Assembly (NCBI GenBank): GCA_039190895.1
Contig: JBCCXY010000071.1
Coordinates: 1-19,736 of the forward strand
Direction: 5' to 3'
DNA length: 19,736 nucleotides
Source of the DNA: Ovoidimarina sp039190895
GTDB lineage: Bacteria; Pseudomonadota; Alphaproteobacteria; Rhodobacterales; Rhodobacteraceae
In this document: piece by piece, positions 7,488 to 13,877 of the stretch
How the letters are laid out: each line of letters begins with the position of its first letter
Numbering within the stretch: position 1 is the first letter of the stretch
Program-made: the position numbers and the translations under genes
The notes under the pieces: generated by a model
What the model was told of the DNA's origin: nothing
Seen by the model: only the letters and a program-made list of their open reading frames with translations
Database searches by the model: none

Positions 7488-8615
7488 TCACATTCCTCCG
7501 GATTTTGAGTCCGCGATCAGTTGGGTGACCCGTGCCCGCAGTTGTTCCGGAATGGCTTCGCTTTCCAGGGACAGAAAGCCTTGGATGATCAGGTTGCGGG
7601 CCGCATCTTCATCGATACCGGCCCCCATGAGGTAATTGAGTTTCTCACTGTCAATTATTCCGACACTGGCTTCGTGGCTTAGCATCGCACCTTCCGCCCT
7701 GGCTTTAAGTGCAGGAACCGCGATTATGTCGCCGCGATCGGTGAGCTTTAATCCATCACATCCAAGAAAGCCGCTTGTGCCGCCTGCTTCACTGACGAGG
7801 TTGGCGTTGTTGATGATGGTACCCCCGGCCGCCACCATACGGGCAACATCTTCGGATGTGGCACCTTTGCCCAACAGATGTGTCTCGGTCTCCAGGAGGC
7901 GCTCCGTCCCGTCGGGGGCCAAAACAATGGCCTGACTGACAGCGTTTGCGCCCTCGGCGAGCTTACTGACAGACCAACTGGCGCTGCGTGCGACGGGCGC
8001 CATCATGACTGACGTGGATTGGCTGCGTGCATTTTTATCAAGCTGCGCATACCCGTAGGAATGCACGTCCATGCCCTCGCCCCAATGCTCTATCGTCACC
8101 GATTTGCAGCTGGATCCCGCGCGCATGTAGCATTCACCGATAGAGATATGACGCCCCTTGCGCACGGAATGGGGAACGGCGGCGCCTGATATCATTTCGA
8201 CCTCTGCGCCTTCATCGATCAAGGTGATGTCATGCGTGAATTGCCGCGCTTGCGGTGTTTCCAACAACGTAAAGCTTTGAACGGGTAGCGTGACCTTGGC
8301 GCCGGGTTTGACCCAGATGAAATGGCCAAGGGGATCATGCATGTGTTCGGCGACCTTGGCGATATGTTCGTTTTCGTCCGGGTCGACCAGCCCGAACATC
8401 AGGTTCTGAACAAAGTCATAGGTGCGCAAGGCGTCCGCGAGGGACATGATCTCAATGTTCGGGTCGTTGGACTGTGTGATGCGCATGGCGCGGTCAACAA
8501 GGATACCGGTCGCGGCCCGCTGGGATGGATCATCGAAACCCACATCGAAGAGAACATCCTTTTGGGTGTTCGTCAGGTCCTGGGCTGTCGCAACAGCTTG
8601 ACTTGCGGGGTTCAT
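7488..8615 (-). CDS. SufB-like Fe-S cluster scaffold protein (short, SMS/SmsB type)
   Basis: This 375-aa protein belongs to the SufB/SufD family, the beta-helix scaffolds on which Fe-S clusters are built with the SufC ATPase. At about 375 residues it is far shorter than classic bacterial SufB (near 480-495) and similar to the compact archaeal forms. The C-terminal core keeps the functional residues of SufB rather than SufD: Cys286 in GFLGCDGLKL (aligned with E. coli SufB Cys405) and His314-Glu315 in MLSHEASVG, followed by LNYLMGAGIDEDAARNLIIQGF. AGGTSGFLGCDG is nearer the archaeal pattern than the enterobacterial QCDSML. ATG 8615 has AGGAG upstream on the minus strand. It follows sufC by 32 bases. 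No sufS, sufE, sufD or iscR is nearby. The family is confident; the SMS-type assignment is inference from length, motifs and gene order. Confidence 0.88.
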   Translation of the reverse strand: MNPASQAVATAQDLTNTQKDVLFDVGFDDPSQRAATGILVDRAMRITQSNDPNIEIMSLADALRTYDFVQNLMFGLVDPDENEHIAKVAEHMHDPLGHFIWVKPGAKVTLPVQSFTLLETPQARQFTHDITLIDEGAEVEMISGAAVPHSVRKGRHISIGECYMRAGSSCKSVTIEHWGEGMDVHSYGYAQLDKNARSQSTSVMMAPVARSASWSVSKLAEGANAVSQAIVLAPDGTERLLETETHLLGKGATSEDVARMVAAGGTIINNANLVSEAGGTSGFLGCDGLKLTDRGDIIAVPALKARAEGAMLSHEASVGIIDSEKLNYLMGAGIDEDAARNLIIQGFLSLESEAIPEQLRARVTQLIADSKSGGM

Positions 8616-8647
8616 TGGATCGGTCTCCTCTTTCTAGAGTGAAGTCC

Positions 8648-9358
8648 TCATGCTGCCGGAGCGGTGTAACCCGCAGCCTGGATATGCTCGAAGGCGTGGT
8701 CGGGATCGCCTGAGTACAGGATGCGCCCATCACGCATGATGTGCGCCCGATCGGCGCGCACATATTTCAGGATCATGCCGGTGTGTGTGATGATCAGACC
8801 CGAACAAGTGCGCCCTTGCTTGTCCGGGGCGCGGACAACCTGTGCGATTGCCTCCCCCACGGCACTGACGTGTTCCAGATCAACACCGCTCTCTGGTTCG
8901 TCGAACAGCAAGAGACGCGGATCCTGAAGCACGAGTTTCAGAACCTCCCAACGTTTGCTTTCGCCACCCGAAAACCCAACATTCACATCGCGGTTGAGAA
9001 AGTCGCCAAGGTTCAAAGCGGCGGCTTCCTTTTCGAGGCGCTCACCCGCGCCCAACGCTTCTGCAAAGCGGCGGACAGACACACCACTCAGTCGAGGCGG
9101 ACGCTGATACCCCAGGCCAATCCCCAGTCGCGCCCGTTCATCAAGCGGAAGATTCTGAATTGGTTGGCCGTCAAAGAGGATGTCCCCACCCACAACCTCA
9201 AAAGGCGGCAGACCCATGATCGTGGACAAGAGGCTCGATTTACCGCACCCATTCGGGCCAAGAAGCACGTGTAGTTCACCTTCCGGCAGAGTGAGGTTGA
9301 TGGACTTCAGAATAGGCTGATCTTCGATAGAAACCGAAAGATCGCGTATTTCCAGCAT
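8648..9358 (-). CDS. sufC: SufC-type ABC ATPase for Fe-S cluster assembly
   Basis: This 236-aa soluble ABC ATPase powers the scaffold encoded just downstream. All motifs are intact: Walker A GPNGCGKS (34-41), Q-loop GLGYQRPP (Gln85), signature FSGGESKR (129-136), Walker B LLLFDEPE (148-155) and switch His192 in IITHTG. The wording is archaeal-like: QRPPRLSGV and DEPESGVDLEHV replace the QYPVEIPGV and DESDSGLD seen in E. coli SufC. The frame opens at 9379, but ATG 9358 has GGAGG at 9364-9368 with a five-base spacer and begins directly at the first strand, so I take it as the start. Codon choice is more mixed than in flanking genes, suggesting later arrival. sufC followed by a single sufB-like gene is the order of minimal SMS (SmsCB) systems. 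Confidence 0.92.
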   Translation of the reverse strand: MLEIRDLSVSIEDQPILKSINLTLPEGELHVLLGPNGCGKSSLLSTIMGLPPFEVVGGDILFDGQPIQNLPLDERARLGIGLGYQRPPRLSGVSVRRFAEALGAGERLEKEAAALNLGDFLNRDVNVGFSGGESKRWEVLKLVLQDPRLLLFDEPESGVDLEHVSAVGEAIAQVVRAPDKQGRTCSGLIITHTGMILKYVRADRAHIMRDGRILYSGDPDHAFEHIQAAGYTAPAA

Positions 9359-9397
9359 CGCAGCCTCCGTCTTGACCAAAAAACGTGCTTGCGGTCA

Positions 9398-9408
9398 CCA
9401 AGTCTTGG
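9398..9408. promoter_or_regulatory. Small dyad upstream of sufC
   Basis: CCAAG-T-CTTGG is a perfect 5+1+5 inverted repeat ending 40 bases upstream of the sufC start codon. It could be an operator in the sufCB promoter or part of its leader. A dyad this short can occur by chance, so the call is tentative. Confidence 0.25.
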
Positions 9409-9454
9409 AACCAGTTCGGCTTGGCTGGCGAAGAGTGGCGTAGCCTGATGGCGT

Positions 9455-9471
9455 GGCTGATGATTTCAGCC
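9455..9471. other. Short hairpin in the sufC upstream region
   Basis: GGCTGA and TCAGCC (six pairs) flank the loop TGATT. On the sufC strand it could lie in the 5' leader or mark the end of upstream transcription. There is no adjacent T-run, so it is not called a terminator. Confidence 0.25.
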
Positions 9472-9699
9472 TTCCCCGTCAGTCATATCGGAATTCAGGC
9501 GCCGCAATTAAAGGGATGCGCCGGATAAACGACAGGTTTGTTGGTCAGATCGGTTCCATGTTCGCCAAGCGGGTGTGCGGATGCAGGTGAATGCGTTCCC
9601 CACGCGTTCGGTGCGGTTGGGGCCCAAGCGGAGAACGCCCGGGCGCGAGCATCCCGCTTTACTGCGCAGGCGCCTGTTCAGGGGGGCGTTGGGCTGGGA

Positions 9700-9722
9700 G
9701 TAGGGTGGGCAATTTGCCCACC
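9700..9722 (+). repeat. REP-like palindrome, GTGGGC stem, plus orientation
   Basis: GTAG (9700-9703) is followed by GGTGGGCAATTTGCCCACC (9704-9722). This is the only unit in the window with its GTAG foot on the plus strand. It sits 66 bases before the first merR gene, so it could lie within or just upstream of that promoter. Confidence 0.8.
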
Positions 9723-9788
9723 GCCCCCGCGTGAGATTGCGTGCTGCCGCTTGCATGCTAGGGTAGAGTTCCACAAGGGAGGATCTCG

Positions 9789-10166
9789 ATGTCCGACGAG
9801 ACGCTGTCGTTCAAAGAGATGTGTGCGAAGTTCGATGTAACCCCGCGCACGCTGCATTGGTACGAATACACCGAACTTCTGGCCCCCGCCCGAGAGGGGC
9901 GCAGCCGGTTCTACAGCCAGAGGGAAGTTGCGCGCATGACCCTGATCCTGCGCGGGCGGCGCTGGGGGTTCAGTCTGGAAGAGATTCGGCAGTGGCTGCT
10001 TTTGTACGACGAGAAGGGCTCTAAGGAGCAGTTGGAGGAGTTTGTGCGCCTCGCGGATCGTCAGCTTGCGGCGCTGACGGAAGAGCGGTCGAAGCTGGAT
10101 GAAACGATTGCCGAACTGCAGGCCACGCGGGCGGAAACCGAGCGATTGGTCGAGGAATTTGACTGA
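9789..10166 (+). CDS. MerR-family transcriptional regulator (first of a tandem pair)
   Basis: This 125-aa protein has an N-terminal MerR winged helix-turn-helix: LSFKEMCAKFDVTPRTLHWY (6-25), a wing with REGRSRFYSQREVARM, then the second helix pair ILRGRRWGFSLEEIRQWLLL. Residues ~75-125 form a long coiled-coil dimerisation helix (QLAALTEERSKLDETIAELQ). It has no C-terminal Cys cluster, so it is not a metal sensor. MerR proteins of this size next to acyl-CoA dehydrogenase genes (LiuR-like) respond to acyl-CoA or fatty-acid catabolism, and that is the likely job here. GGAGG lies just before the ATG. The usual R-F/Y-Y of the recognition helix is H-W-Y in this copy (R-F-Y in the neighbour), so DNA specificity may differ. 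Confidence 0.9.
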   Translation: MSDETLSFKEMCAKFDVTPRTLHWYEYTELLAPAREGRSRFYSQREVARMTLILRGRRWGFSLEEIRQWLLLYDEKGSKEQLEEFVRLADRQLAALTEERSKLDETIAELQATRAETERLVEEFD

Positions 10167-10191
10167 CGCAAGGGCAAGGAAATTACCCAGA

Positions 10192-10200
10192 ACGTTACGT
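10192..10200. promoter_or_regulatory. Candidate operator, ACGT-T-ACGT dyad
   Basis: ACGTTACGT is a perfect dyad with a one-base centre, located between the two merR genes. A second copy of the same layout starts 41 bases downstream, close to four helical turns. Position and pairing suggest a MerR-type or other dimer binding site controlling merR2 and the beta-oxidation operon. No binding data are implied. Confidence 0.4.
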
Positions 10201-10232
10201 GACAGACAGATTTGACAAGCGTTCCGGAATTG

Positions 10233-10241
10233 ACGTGACGT
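10233..10241. promoter_or_regulatory. Candidate operator, ACGT-G-ACGT dyad
   Basis: ACGTGACGT repeats the dyad at 10192 with a different centre base; both are followed by G. It is 85 bases before the second merR ATG. A possible -35 hexamer TTGACA (10212-10217) lies between the two dyads, but I cannot place a clear -10 box. Confidence 0.4.
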
Positions 10242-10325
10242 GCTGGCTGCGTAACCGTCCAAACATCTTGCTGATCCAAACGTGAGACCTCATCTCAGCG
10301 CTTCCTGAGAAACGAGGACAACCAC

Positions 10326-10727
10326 ATGACCGATGATCTGATGACCATACGGGAGATGTGCGACGCCTTCGACGTGACGCCGCGAACGCTGCGGTTTTAC
10401 GAGCAGAAGGAATTGCTCTCTCCCATCCGGGAAGGCACGAAACGCCTTTTCACGCGCCGGGATCGGGCGCGGCTGAAACTGATCCTGCGCGGCAAGCGCT
10501 TTGGGTTTTCGCTGGAGGAGATCCGGCAGTTGTTGAACCTGTACGACAAGGGCGATCAGCAGTTCTCGCAGATCACCCAGGCGTATGAGGTGGCCAAGCG
10601 GCGGCTTACCGACATGGTGCGGCAGCGCGACGACCTGAACGATGCGATTTCGGATCTGCAAGAGCAAATGCGCTGGGGCGAAGAGATGATCGCCTCGCTT
10701 ACGACACCAAGGAAGGCGGCCGAATAG
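10326..10727 (+). CDS. MerR-family transcriptional regulator (second of a tandem pair), LiuR-like
   Basis: This 133-aa MerR protein is a paralogue of the upstream one. The DNA-binding halves match closely (EMC..FDVTPRTL..YE..ELL.P.REG, ILRG.R.GFSLEEIRQ.L.LYD), whereas the C-terminal coiled coils have diverged. Recognition helix: VTPRTLRFYEQKELLSPIRE (17-36). There are no Cys residues in the C-terminal helix, so metal sensing is unlikely. A GAGGA sequence precedes the ATG. It ends 25 bases before the acyl-CoA dehydrogenase gene on the same strand, so it probably heads or co-transcribes with the beta-oxidation operon and autoregulates it through the dyads at 10192-10241. The effector is most likely an acyl-CoA; this is inference from context. 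Confidence 0.9.
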   Translation: MTDDLMTIREMCDAFDVTPRTLRFYEQKELLSPIREGTKRLFTRRDRARLKLILRGKRFGFSLEEIRQLLNLYDKGDQQFSQITQAYEVAKRRLTDMVRQRDDLNDAISDLQEQMRWGEEMIASLTTPRKAAE

Positions 10728-10752
10728 GCCACGACACGGGAGATCCCTTCGA

Positions 10753-12531
10753 ATGACCACGTACACGGCCCCGACCAAGGACACCCAGTTCATCCTGCAA
10801 GAGATGCTGGACATCACAAAGCTCGACATACCGGGATATGATGAGCTTGAGGCCGACTTCACGTCGGCGGTTCTGGAGGAAGCCGGAAAGATCGCGTCGG
10901 ACGTTCTGCATCCGCTCAACACGGTGGGCGACACGCAGGGCTGCGTTCTTGAAAACGGAGTGGTCCGCACCCCGGAGGGATTCAAGGCAGCGTATGACAC
11001 GCTGCGAGACGGCGGCTGGACCGCGTTGGATGCCGACCCCGCTTATGGCGGGCAGGGTATGCCTGTGGTCATGAACCTCGCGACGGGTGAGTACTTCTCG
11101 TCCGCCAATATGGCGTTCCAGATGTATGCGGGACTCACCCATGGCGCGATGTCCGCCATTTATGCGCACGGGAGCGATGCGCAGAAGGAAACGTACCTGC
11201 CGAAGATGTCGTCCGGTGAATGGACCGGGACGATGAACCTGACGGAGCCGCAGTGCGGCACGGATCTGGGACTGATCCGCACGAAGGCAGAGCCGCAGGA
11301 TGACGGGACGTATAAGATCAGCGGGCAGAAGATCTGGATTTCTGCCGGTGAGCACGACATGTCGGACAATATCGTCCACCTCGTCTTGGCGCGGATCCCG
11401 GGCGGGCCCGAGGGGATCAAAGGGATTTCGCTGTTCATCGTACCGAAGTTTCTGGTCAACGATGACGGGTCGCTGGGGGAGCGGAATGCGCTGTCCTGCG
11501 GTGGGCTGGAAGAGAAGATGGGCATTCATGGCAATGCCACCTGTGTGATGAACTATGACGGGGCTACGGGGTTCCTGATTGGTGAGATGCACAAGGGCAT
11601 GCGCGCGATGTTCGTGATGATGAACGAGGCGCGGTTGCTTGTCGGCATGCAGGGCTTTGCCCAGGCATCGGTCGCGTATCAGAACGCCCTGGGCTTTGCG
11701 CAGGATCGGTTGCAGGGCCGCGATGTGACCGGCACGAAGAACCCGGACGGGCCCGCGGATGCGATCATTGTGCACCCGGATGTGCGGCGGAACCTGATGG
11801 ATCAGAAGGCGTTCGTTGAGGGTGCGCGGGCGTTTGCGCTGTGGGGCGCGGTGTTCATCGACCGGGCGCATCGGAACAAGGACGAAGAAGCGGATGCGCT
11901 GATCTCGTTGCTGACGCCGGTGATCAAGGGGTTCCTCACGGACAAGGGGTTCGACACGACAGTGCTGGCGCAACAGACGCTCGGCGGCTCGGGCTTCACG
12001 AAGGAGTGGGGGCTGGAGCAGTTCGTGCGCGATGCGCGGATTGCGATGATCTATGAGGGCACGAACGGGGTGCAGTCGCTGGATCTTGTCGCGCGGAAGC
12101 TGCCGGCGCATGGCGGGAAGCCGATCATGGCGTTCTTCGAGATGGTGAAGACGTTCATCAAGGAGAATGAGGGCGACGAGGCGCTGAAGGCCGATTTCCT
12201 CGACCCGCTGAAGGCGGCGTCGAAGGACCTGCAGGCGGCGGGCATGTACTTCATGGCCGAGGGGATGAAAAACCCCAACAATGCGCTGTCGGGGTCGTAT
12301 GACTTCATGCACCTGTTCGGGCATGTGTGCCTTGGCCTGATGTGGGCGCAGATGGCGAAGGCCGCGAACGCGGCGCTGGCGGGTGGTTCGTCGGATACCG
12401 AGTTCTACGAGACGAAGCTGGCGACCGGGCGCTATTACATGAAGCGGCAGTTGCCCGCGACGGGGCTGCATCTGGCGCGAATACAATCGGGGGGTGACGC
12501 TGTCATGGCGCTCGACGCGGCGAACTTCTAA
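10753..12531 (+). CDS. Acyl-CoA dehydrogenase, long form with C-terminal extension (DmdC/FadE-like)
   Basis: This 592-aa FAD enzyme makes the trans-2,3 double bond in an acyl-CoA, the first beta-oxidation step. Visible family blocks: the N-terminal cap with GLTHGAMSAIYAHGSDAQKE, the FAD/substrate strand GTMNLTEPQCGTDLG (159-173), GQKIWISAGEHDMSDN (191-206), the helical domain QQTLGGSGFTKEWGLEQF and the signature ARIAMIYEGTNGVQSLDL. Glu435 in YEGTNG is the expected catalytic base. About 140 residues follow, a C-terminal extension typical of the ~600-aa acyl-CoA dehydrogenases that include DmdC (3-methylmercaptopropionyl-CoA dehydrogenase). Glu at this position is shared by that group, but the family has broad substrates and the rest of this operon is generic beta-oxidation, so I do not assign dmdC. 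GGGAGA lies upstream of the ATG. Confidence 0.92.
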   Translation: MTTYTAPTKDTQFILQEMLDITKLDIPGYDELEADFTSAVLEEAGKIASDVLHPLNTVGDTQGCVLENGVVRTPEGFKAAYDTLRDGGWTALDADPAYGGQGMPVVMNLATGEYFSSANMAFQMYAGLTHGAMSAIYAHGSDAQKETYLPKMSSGEWTGTMNLTEPQCGTDLGLIRTKAEPQDDGTYKISGQKIWISAGEHDMSDNIVHLVLARIPGGPEGIKGISLFIVPKFLVNDDGSLGERNALSCGGLEEKMGIHGNATCVMNYDGATGFLIGEMHKGMRAMFVMMNEARLLVGMQGFAQASVAYQNALGFAQDRLQGRDVTGTKNPDGPADAIIVHPDVRRNLMDQKAFVEGARAFALWGAVFIDRAHRNKDEEADALISLLTPVIKGFLTDKGFDTTVLAQQTLGGSGFTKEWGLEQFVRDARIAMIYEGTNGVQSLDLVARKLPAHGGKPIMAFFEMVKTFIKENEGDEALKADFLDPLKAASKDLQAAGMYFMAEGMKNPNNALSGSYDFMHLFGHVCLGLMWAQMAKAANAALAGGSSDTEFYETKLATGRYYMKRQLPATGLHLARIQSGGDAVMALDAANF

Positions 12532-12535
12532 GCCG

Positions 12536-12745
12536 ATGCGGGGGCTTTTGGACTTCGCCAAGGTGCTGACGTTTCTGGTGGCTTTGGGCGCGTTCCTGTG
12601 GGCGGCGTTCGGGGTTGTGAGCCAGGGGGTGATCCCGCCGGATCAGCCGAAGGACCTGAGCTTTGCCATCGGCGGGGCGCGGGTCGGGGCTGTGGCGCTG
12701 GTGCTGTATCTGATCGCGGCGCTTCTTCGCAAAAGGATGGATTGA
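12536..12745 (+). CDS. Small two-helix membrane protein in the beta-oxidation operon
   Basis: This 69-aa ORF begins four bases after the acyl-CoA dehydrogenase stop and ends overlapping the next start in TGATG. It has two hydrophobic segments: residues ~8-28 (AKVLTFLVALGAFLWAAFGV) and ~44-63 (IGGARVGAVALVLYLIAALL). A short polar loop (IPPDQPKDLS) lies between them and the tail is positively charged (RKRMD). The frame is open upstream to 12494, but that part overlaps the dehydrogenase and is not similar to anything. Tight packing on both sides argues that it is real and translationally coupled. I do not recognise the family; an inner-membrane accessory role is only a guess. Confidence 0.65.
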   Translation: MRGLLDFAKVLTFLVALGAFLWAAFGVVSQGVIPPDQPKDLSFAIGGARVGAVALVLYLIAALLRKRMD

Positions 12746-12957
12746 TGCCGAAACGTTTCCGCCTGACCCGCCGGTTCCCGTGCGCGATGACCGAGGACGG
12801 CTATCGCCGCCTGCGCCGCTTTGCGCAGGAGGCGGGGCTGGATGAGGGCGAGGCGCTGTCGTTTTTGTTCGAGAACTTCGACTCGGTGACGGATCAGGAG
12901 ACCCTGACGGTGAAGTTGCGGCTGTTCAATGCCGAGCTTGATGAGCGGAAGCGATGA
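12745..12957 (+). CDS. Small basic protein, possible ribbon-helix-helix fold
   Basis: This 70-aa ORF starts at an ATG that overlaps the previous stop by one base (TGATG). Residues 4-15 are basic and strand-like (RFRLTRRFPCAM), followed by two amphipathic helices (TEDGYRRLRRFAQEAGLDEG and EALSFLFENFDSV) and a strand/helix tail. The strand-helix-helix order with a basic first strand resembles a ribbon-helix-helix DNA-binding unit, but the match is by pattern only. Position in the operon suggests co-expression with acyl-CoA dehydrogenase. No confident family assignment; it could equally be a protein-binding accessory factor. Confidence 0.6.
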   Translation: MPKRFRLTRRFPCAMTEDGYRRLRRFAQEAGLDEGEALSFLFENFDSVTDQETLTVKLRLFNAELDERKR

Positions 12958-13004
12958 CCGGCCGGGCGGTGGCGCGGGTTGGACGTGCGGGACGCCTCCG
13001 GCGG

Positions 13005-13026
13005 GAGTATTTGGACCAAGATGGAG
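13005..13026 (+). repeat. Left copy of a 22-base inverted repeat (GAGTATTT...CCAAGATG)
   Basis: The 22-base element begins GAGTATTT and contains CCAAGATG. The copy at 13164-13185 is its reverse complement at 18 of 22 positions. It follows a small GC hairpin, CGCC-TCC-GGCG (12993-13003). I recall this GGAGTATTT/CCAAGATG pattern as frequent between roseobacter genes; that recollection is not checked here. Confidence 0.65.
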
Positions 13027-13142
13027 ACATGGGTCGGGCGCCCCGTCCCCCAGTGCTACCTTCAAGACGACGGGACGCCTTCACCTTGGGCGGTCATCGG
13101 CTCTCCAGCCTGTACCGCACTAAAGAGGGTGGCGAGACATGG

Positions 13143-13157
13143 TTAAGAAGAGGTTAC
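13143..13157 (+). promoter_or_regulatory. Possible CtrA-like site (TTAA-N7-TTAC)
   Basis: TTAA-GAAGAGG-TTAC departs by one base from the alphaproteobacterial CtrA consensus TTAA-N7-TTAA. It lies about 71 bases before the GST start. One mismatch in a short motif means it may be chance. Confidence 0.3.
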
Positions 13158-13163
13158 CGGCCC

Positions 13164-13185
13164 CTTCATCTTGGCAAAAATACTC
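13164..13185 (-). repeat. Right copy of the 22-base inverted repeat
   Basis: Read on the minus strand it begins GAGTATTT and contains GCCAAGATG, matching the copy at 13005-13026 in inverted orientation 137 bases away. On the plus strand it creates an apparent TTG start and the codons M-A-K-I-L ahead of the GST, which are probably not translated. Confidence 0.65.
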
Positions 13186-13227
13186 AAATTCGACGGGTCA
13201 ACCGGCGCGGCGCCGGGGAGGGATGAG

Positions 13228-13866
13228 ATGGTGATGCAGCTCTACTGCATGGGCGAGAGCGGGAACGCCTATAAGGCGGCGCTGACGCTGGAGTTGGCGG
13301 GTGTCGACTGGGAGCCGGTGTTCGTCGACTTCTTTAACGGCGAGGCGCGCAAGCCCGAGTGGCGTGAGCAAATCAACGTGATGGGTGAAGTTCCGGCGCT
13401 TATCGATGGCGACGTAAAGCTGTCTCAGTCGGCGGTCATCCAGCAGTATGTGATCGACAAGACGGGCTCCCCTCTCGGCGGGACCCCGGAGGAAAAGTAC
13501 GAAGTCATGCGCTGGGTCTTGTGGGACAACAACAAGATGTCCTCGCAGGCCGGGCCGCTGCGGTTCATGACGAACTTCCTGTCCGAAAAGCATCGATCAG
13601 ACGACGTCATCAAGTTCCTGCACGGGCGGACGCAGGGTGCTTTGGAGATTCTGAACAAGCATCTGGACGGGCGGGACTGGATCGTTGGCGATGCGATCAC
13701 TGTCGCGGATATCTCGTGCTGCGCCTACCTGTTTTACCCCGAGACATTCGGGTTTGACCGGGCCGATTGGCCCCATATCGACGCCTGGCTGACGCGTATC
13801 TCGGACACGCCCGGCTGGAAGCACCCTTATGATCTGATGCCGGGCCACCCGGATGATCGCGCCTGA
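13228..13866 (+). CDS. Glutathione S-transferase family protein
   Basis: This 212-aa cytosolic GST-fold protein has an N-terminal thioredoxin-like domain (1-80): QLYCMGESGNAYKAALTLEL with the likely glutathione-activating Ser11, the cis-proline loop GEVPAL (Pro56) and the glutathione-contacting LSQSAVIQQYV (Gln67-Ser68). An all-helical C-terminal domain (~90-205) ends with the folding motif region GDAITVADISCCAYLF. ATG 13228 has GGAGGG at 13217-13222. A longer reading from TTG 13171 exists, but it is made by the right copy of the inverted repeat and precedes the thioredoxin fold, so I reject it. It lies 11 bases ahead of thiolase. Its job in beta-oxidation is unknown; detoxifying reactive enoyl or aldehyde products is one possibility. 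Confidence 0.9.
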   Translation: MVMQLYCMGESGNAYKAALTLELAGVDWEPVFVDFFNGEARKPEWREQINVMGEVPALIDGDVKLSQSAVIQQYVIDKTGSPLGGTPEEKYEVMRWVLWDNNKMSSQAGPLRFMTNFLSEKHRSDDVIKFLHGRTQGALEILNKHLDGRDWIVGDAITVADISCCAYLFYPETFGFDRADWPHIDAWLTRISDTPGWKHPYDLMPGHPDDRA

Positions 13867-13877
13867 GGAGACGCCCC

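Larger units (their letters stand above)
9359..9788. other. Intergenic region between sufC (minus) and the first merR (plus)
   Basis: These 430 bases have no supportable gene. They hold the sufC ribosome-binding site (9364-9368) and a short perfect dyad CCAAG-T-CTTGG (9398-9408) about 40 bases before the sufC start. A hairpin GGCTGA-TGATT-TCAGCC (9455-9471) lies further out, followed by a REP unit at 9700-9722. A weak promoter for merR is possible (TTGCGT 9737-9742, 16-base gap, TAGGGT 9759-9764). I do not see a match to a known iron or IscR/Irr operator. Confidence 0.5.

Noticed and set aside
9538..9840. A 100-codon plus-strand ORF upstream of the first merR
   Set aside because: It contains a REP palindrome, runs into merR in another frame, and has irregular Cys/Arg/Pro composition.
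10699..12561. A 620-codon minus-strand open frame opposite the acyl-CoA dehydrogenase
   Set aside because: Same composition artefact; the dehydrogenase on the plus strand explains the region.
13171..13227. Earlier TTG start for the GST
   Set aside because: These codons are made by the inverted repeat. ATG 13228 has a strong GGAGGG and begins at the thioredoxin fold.
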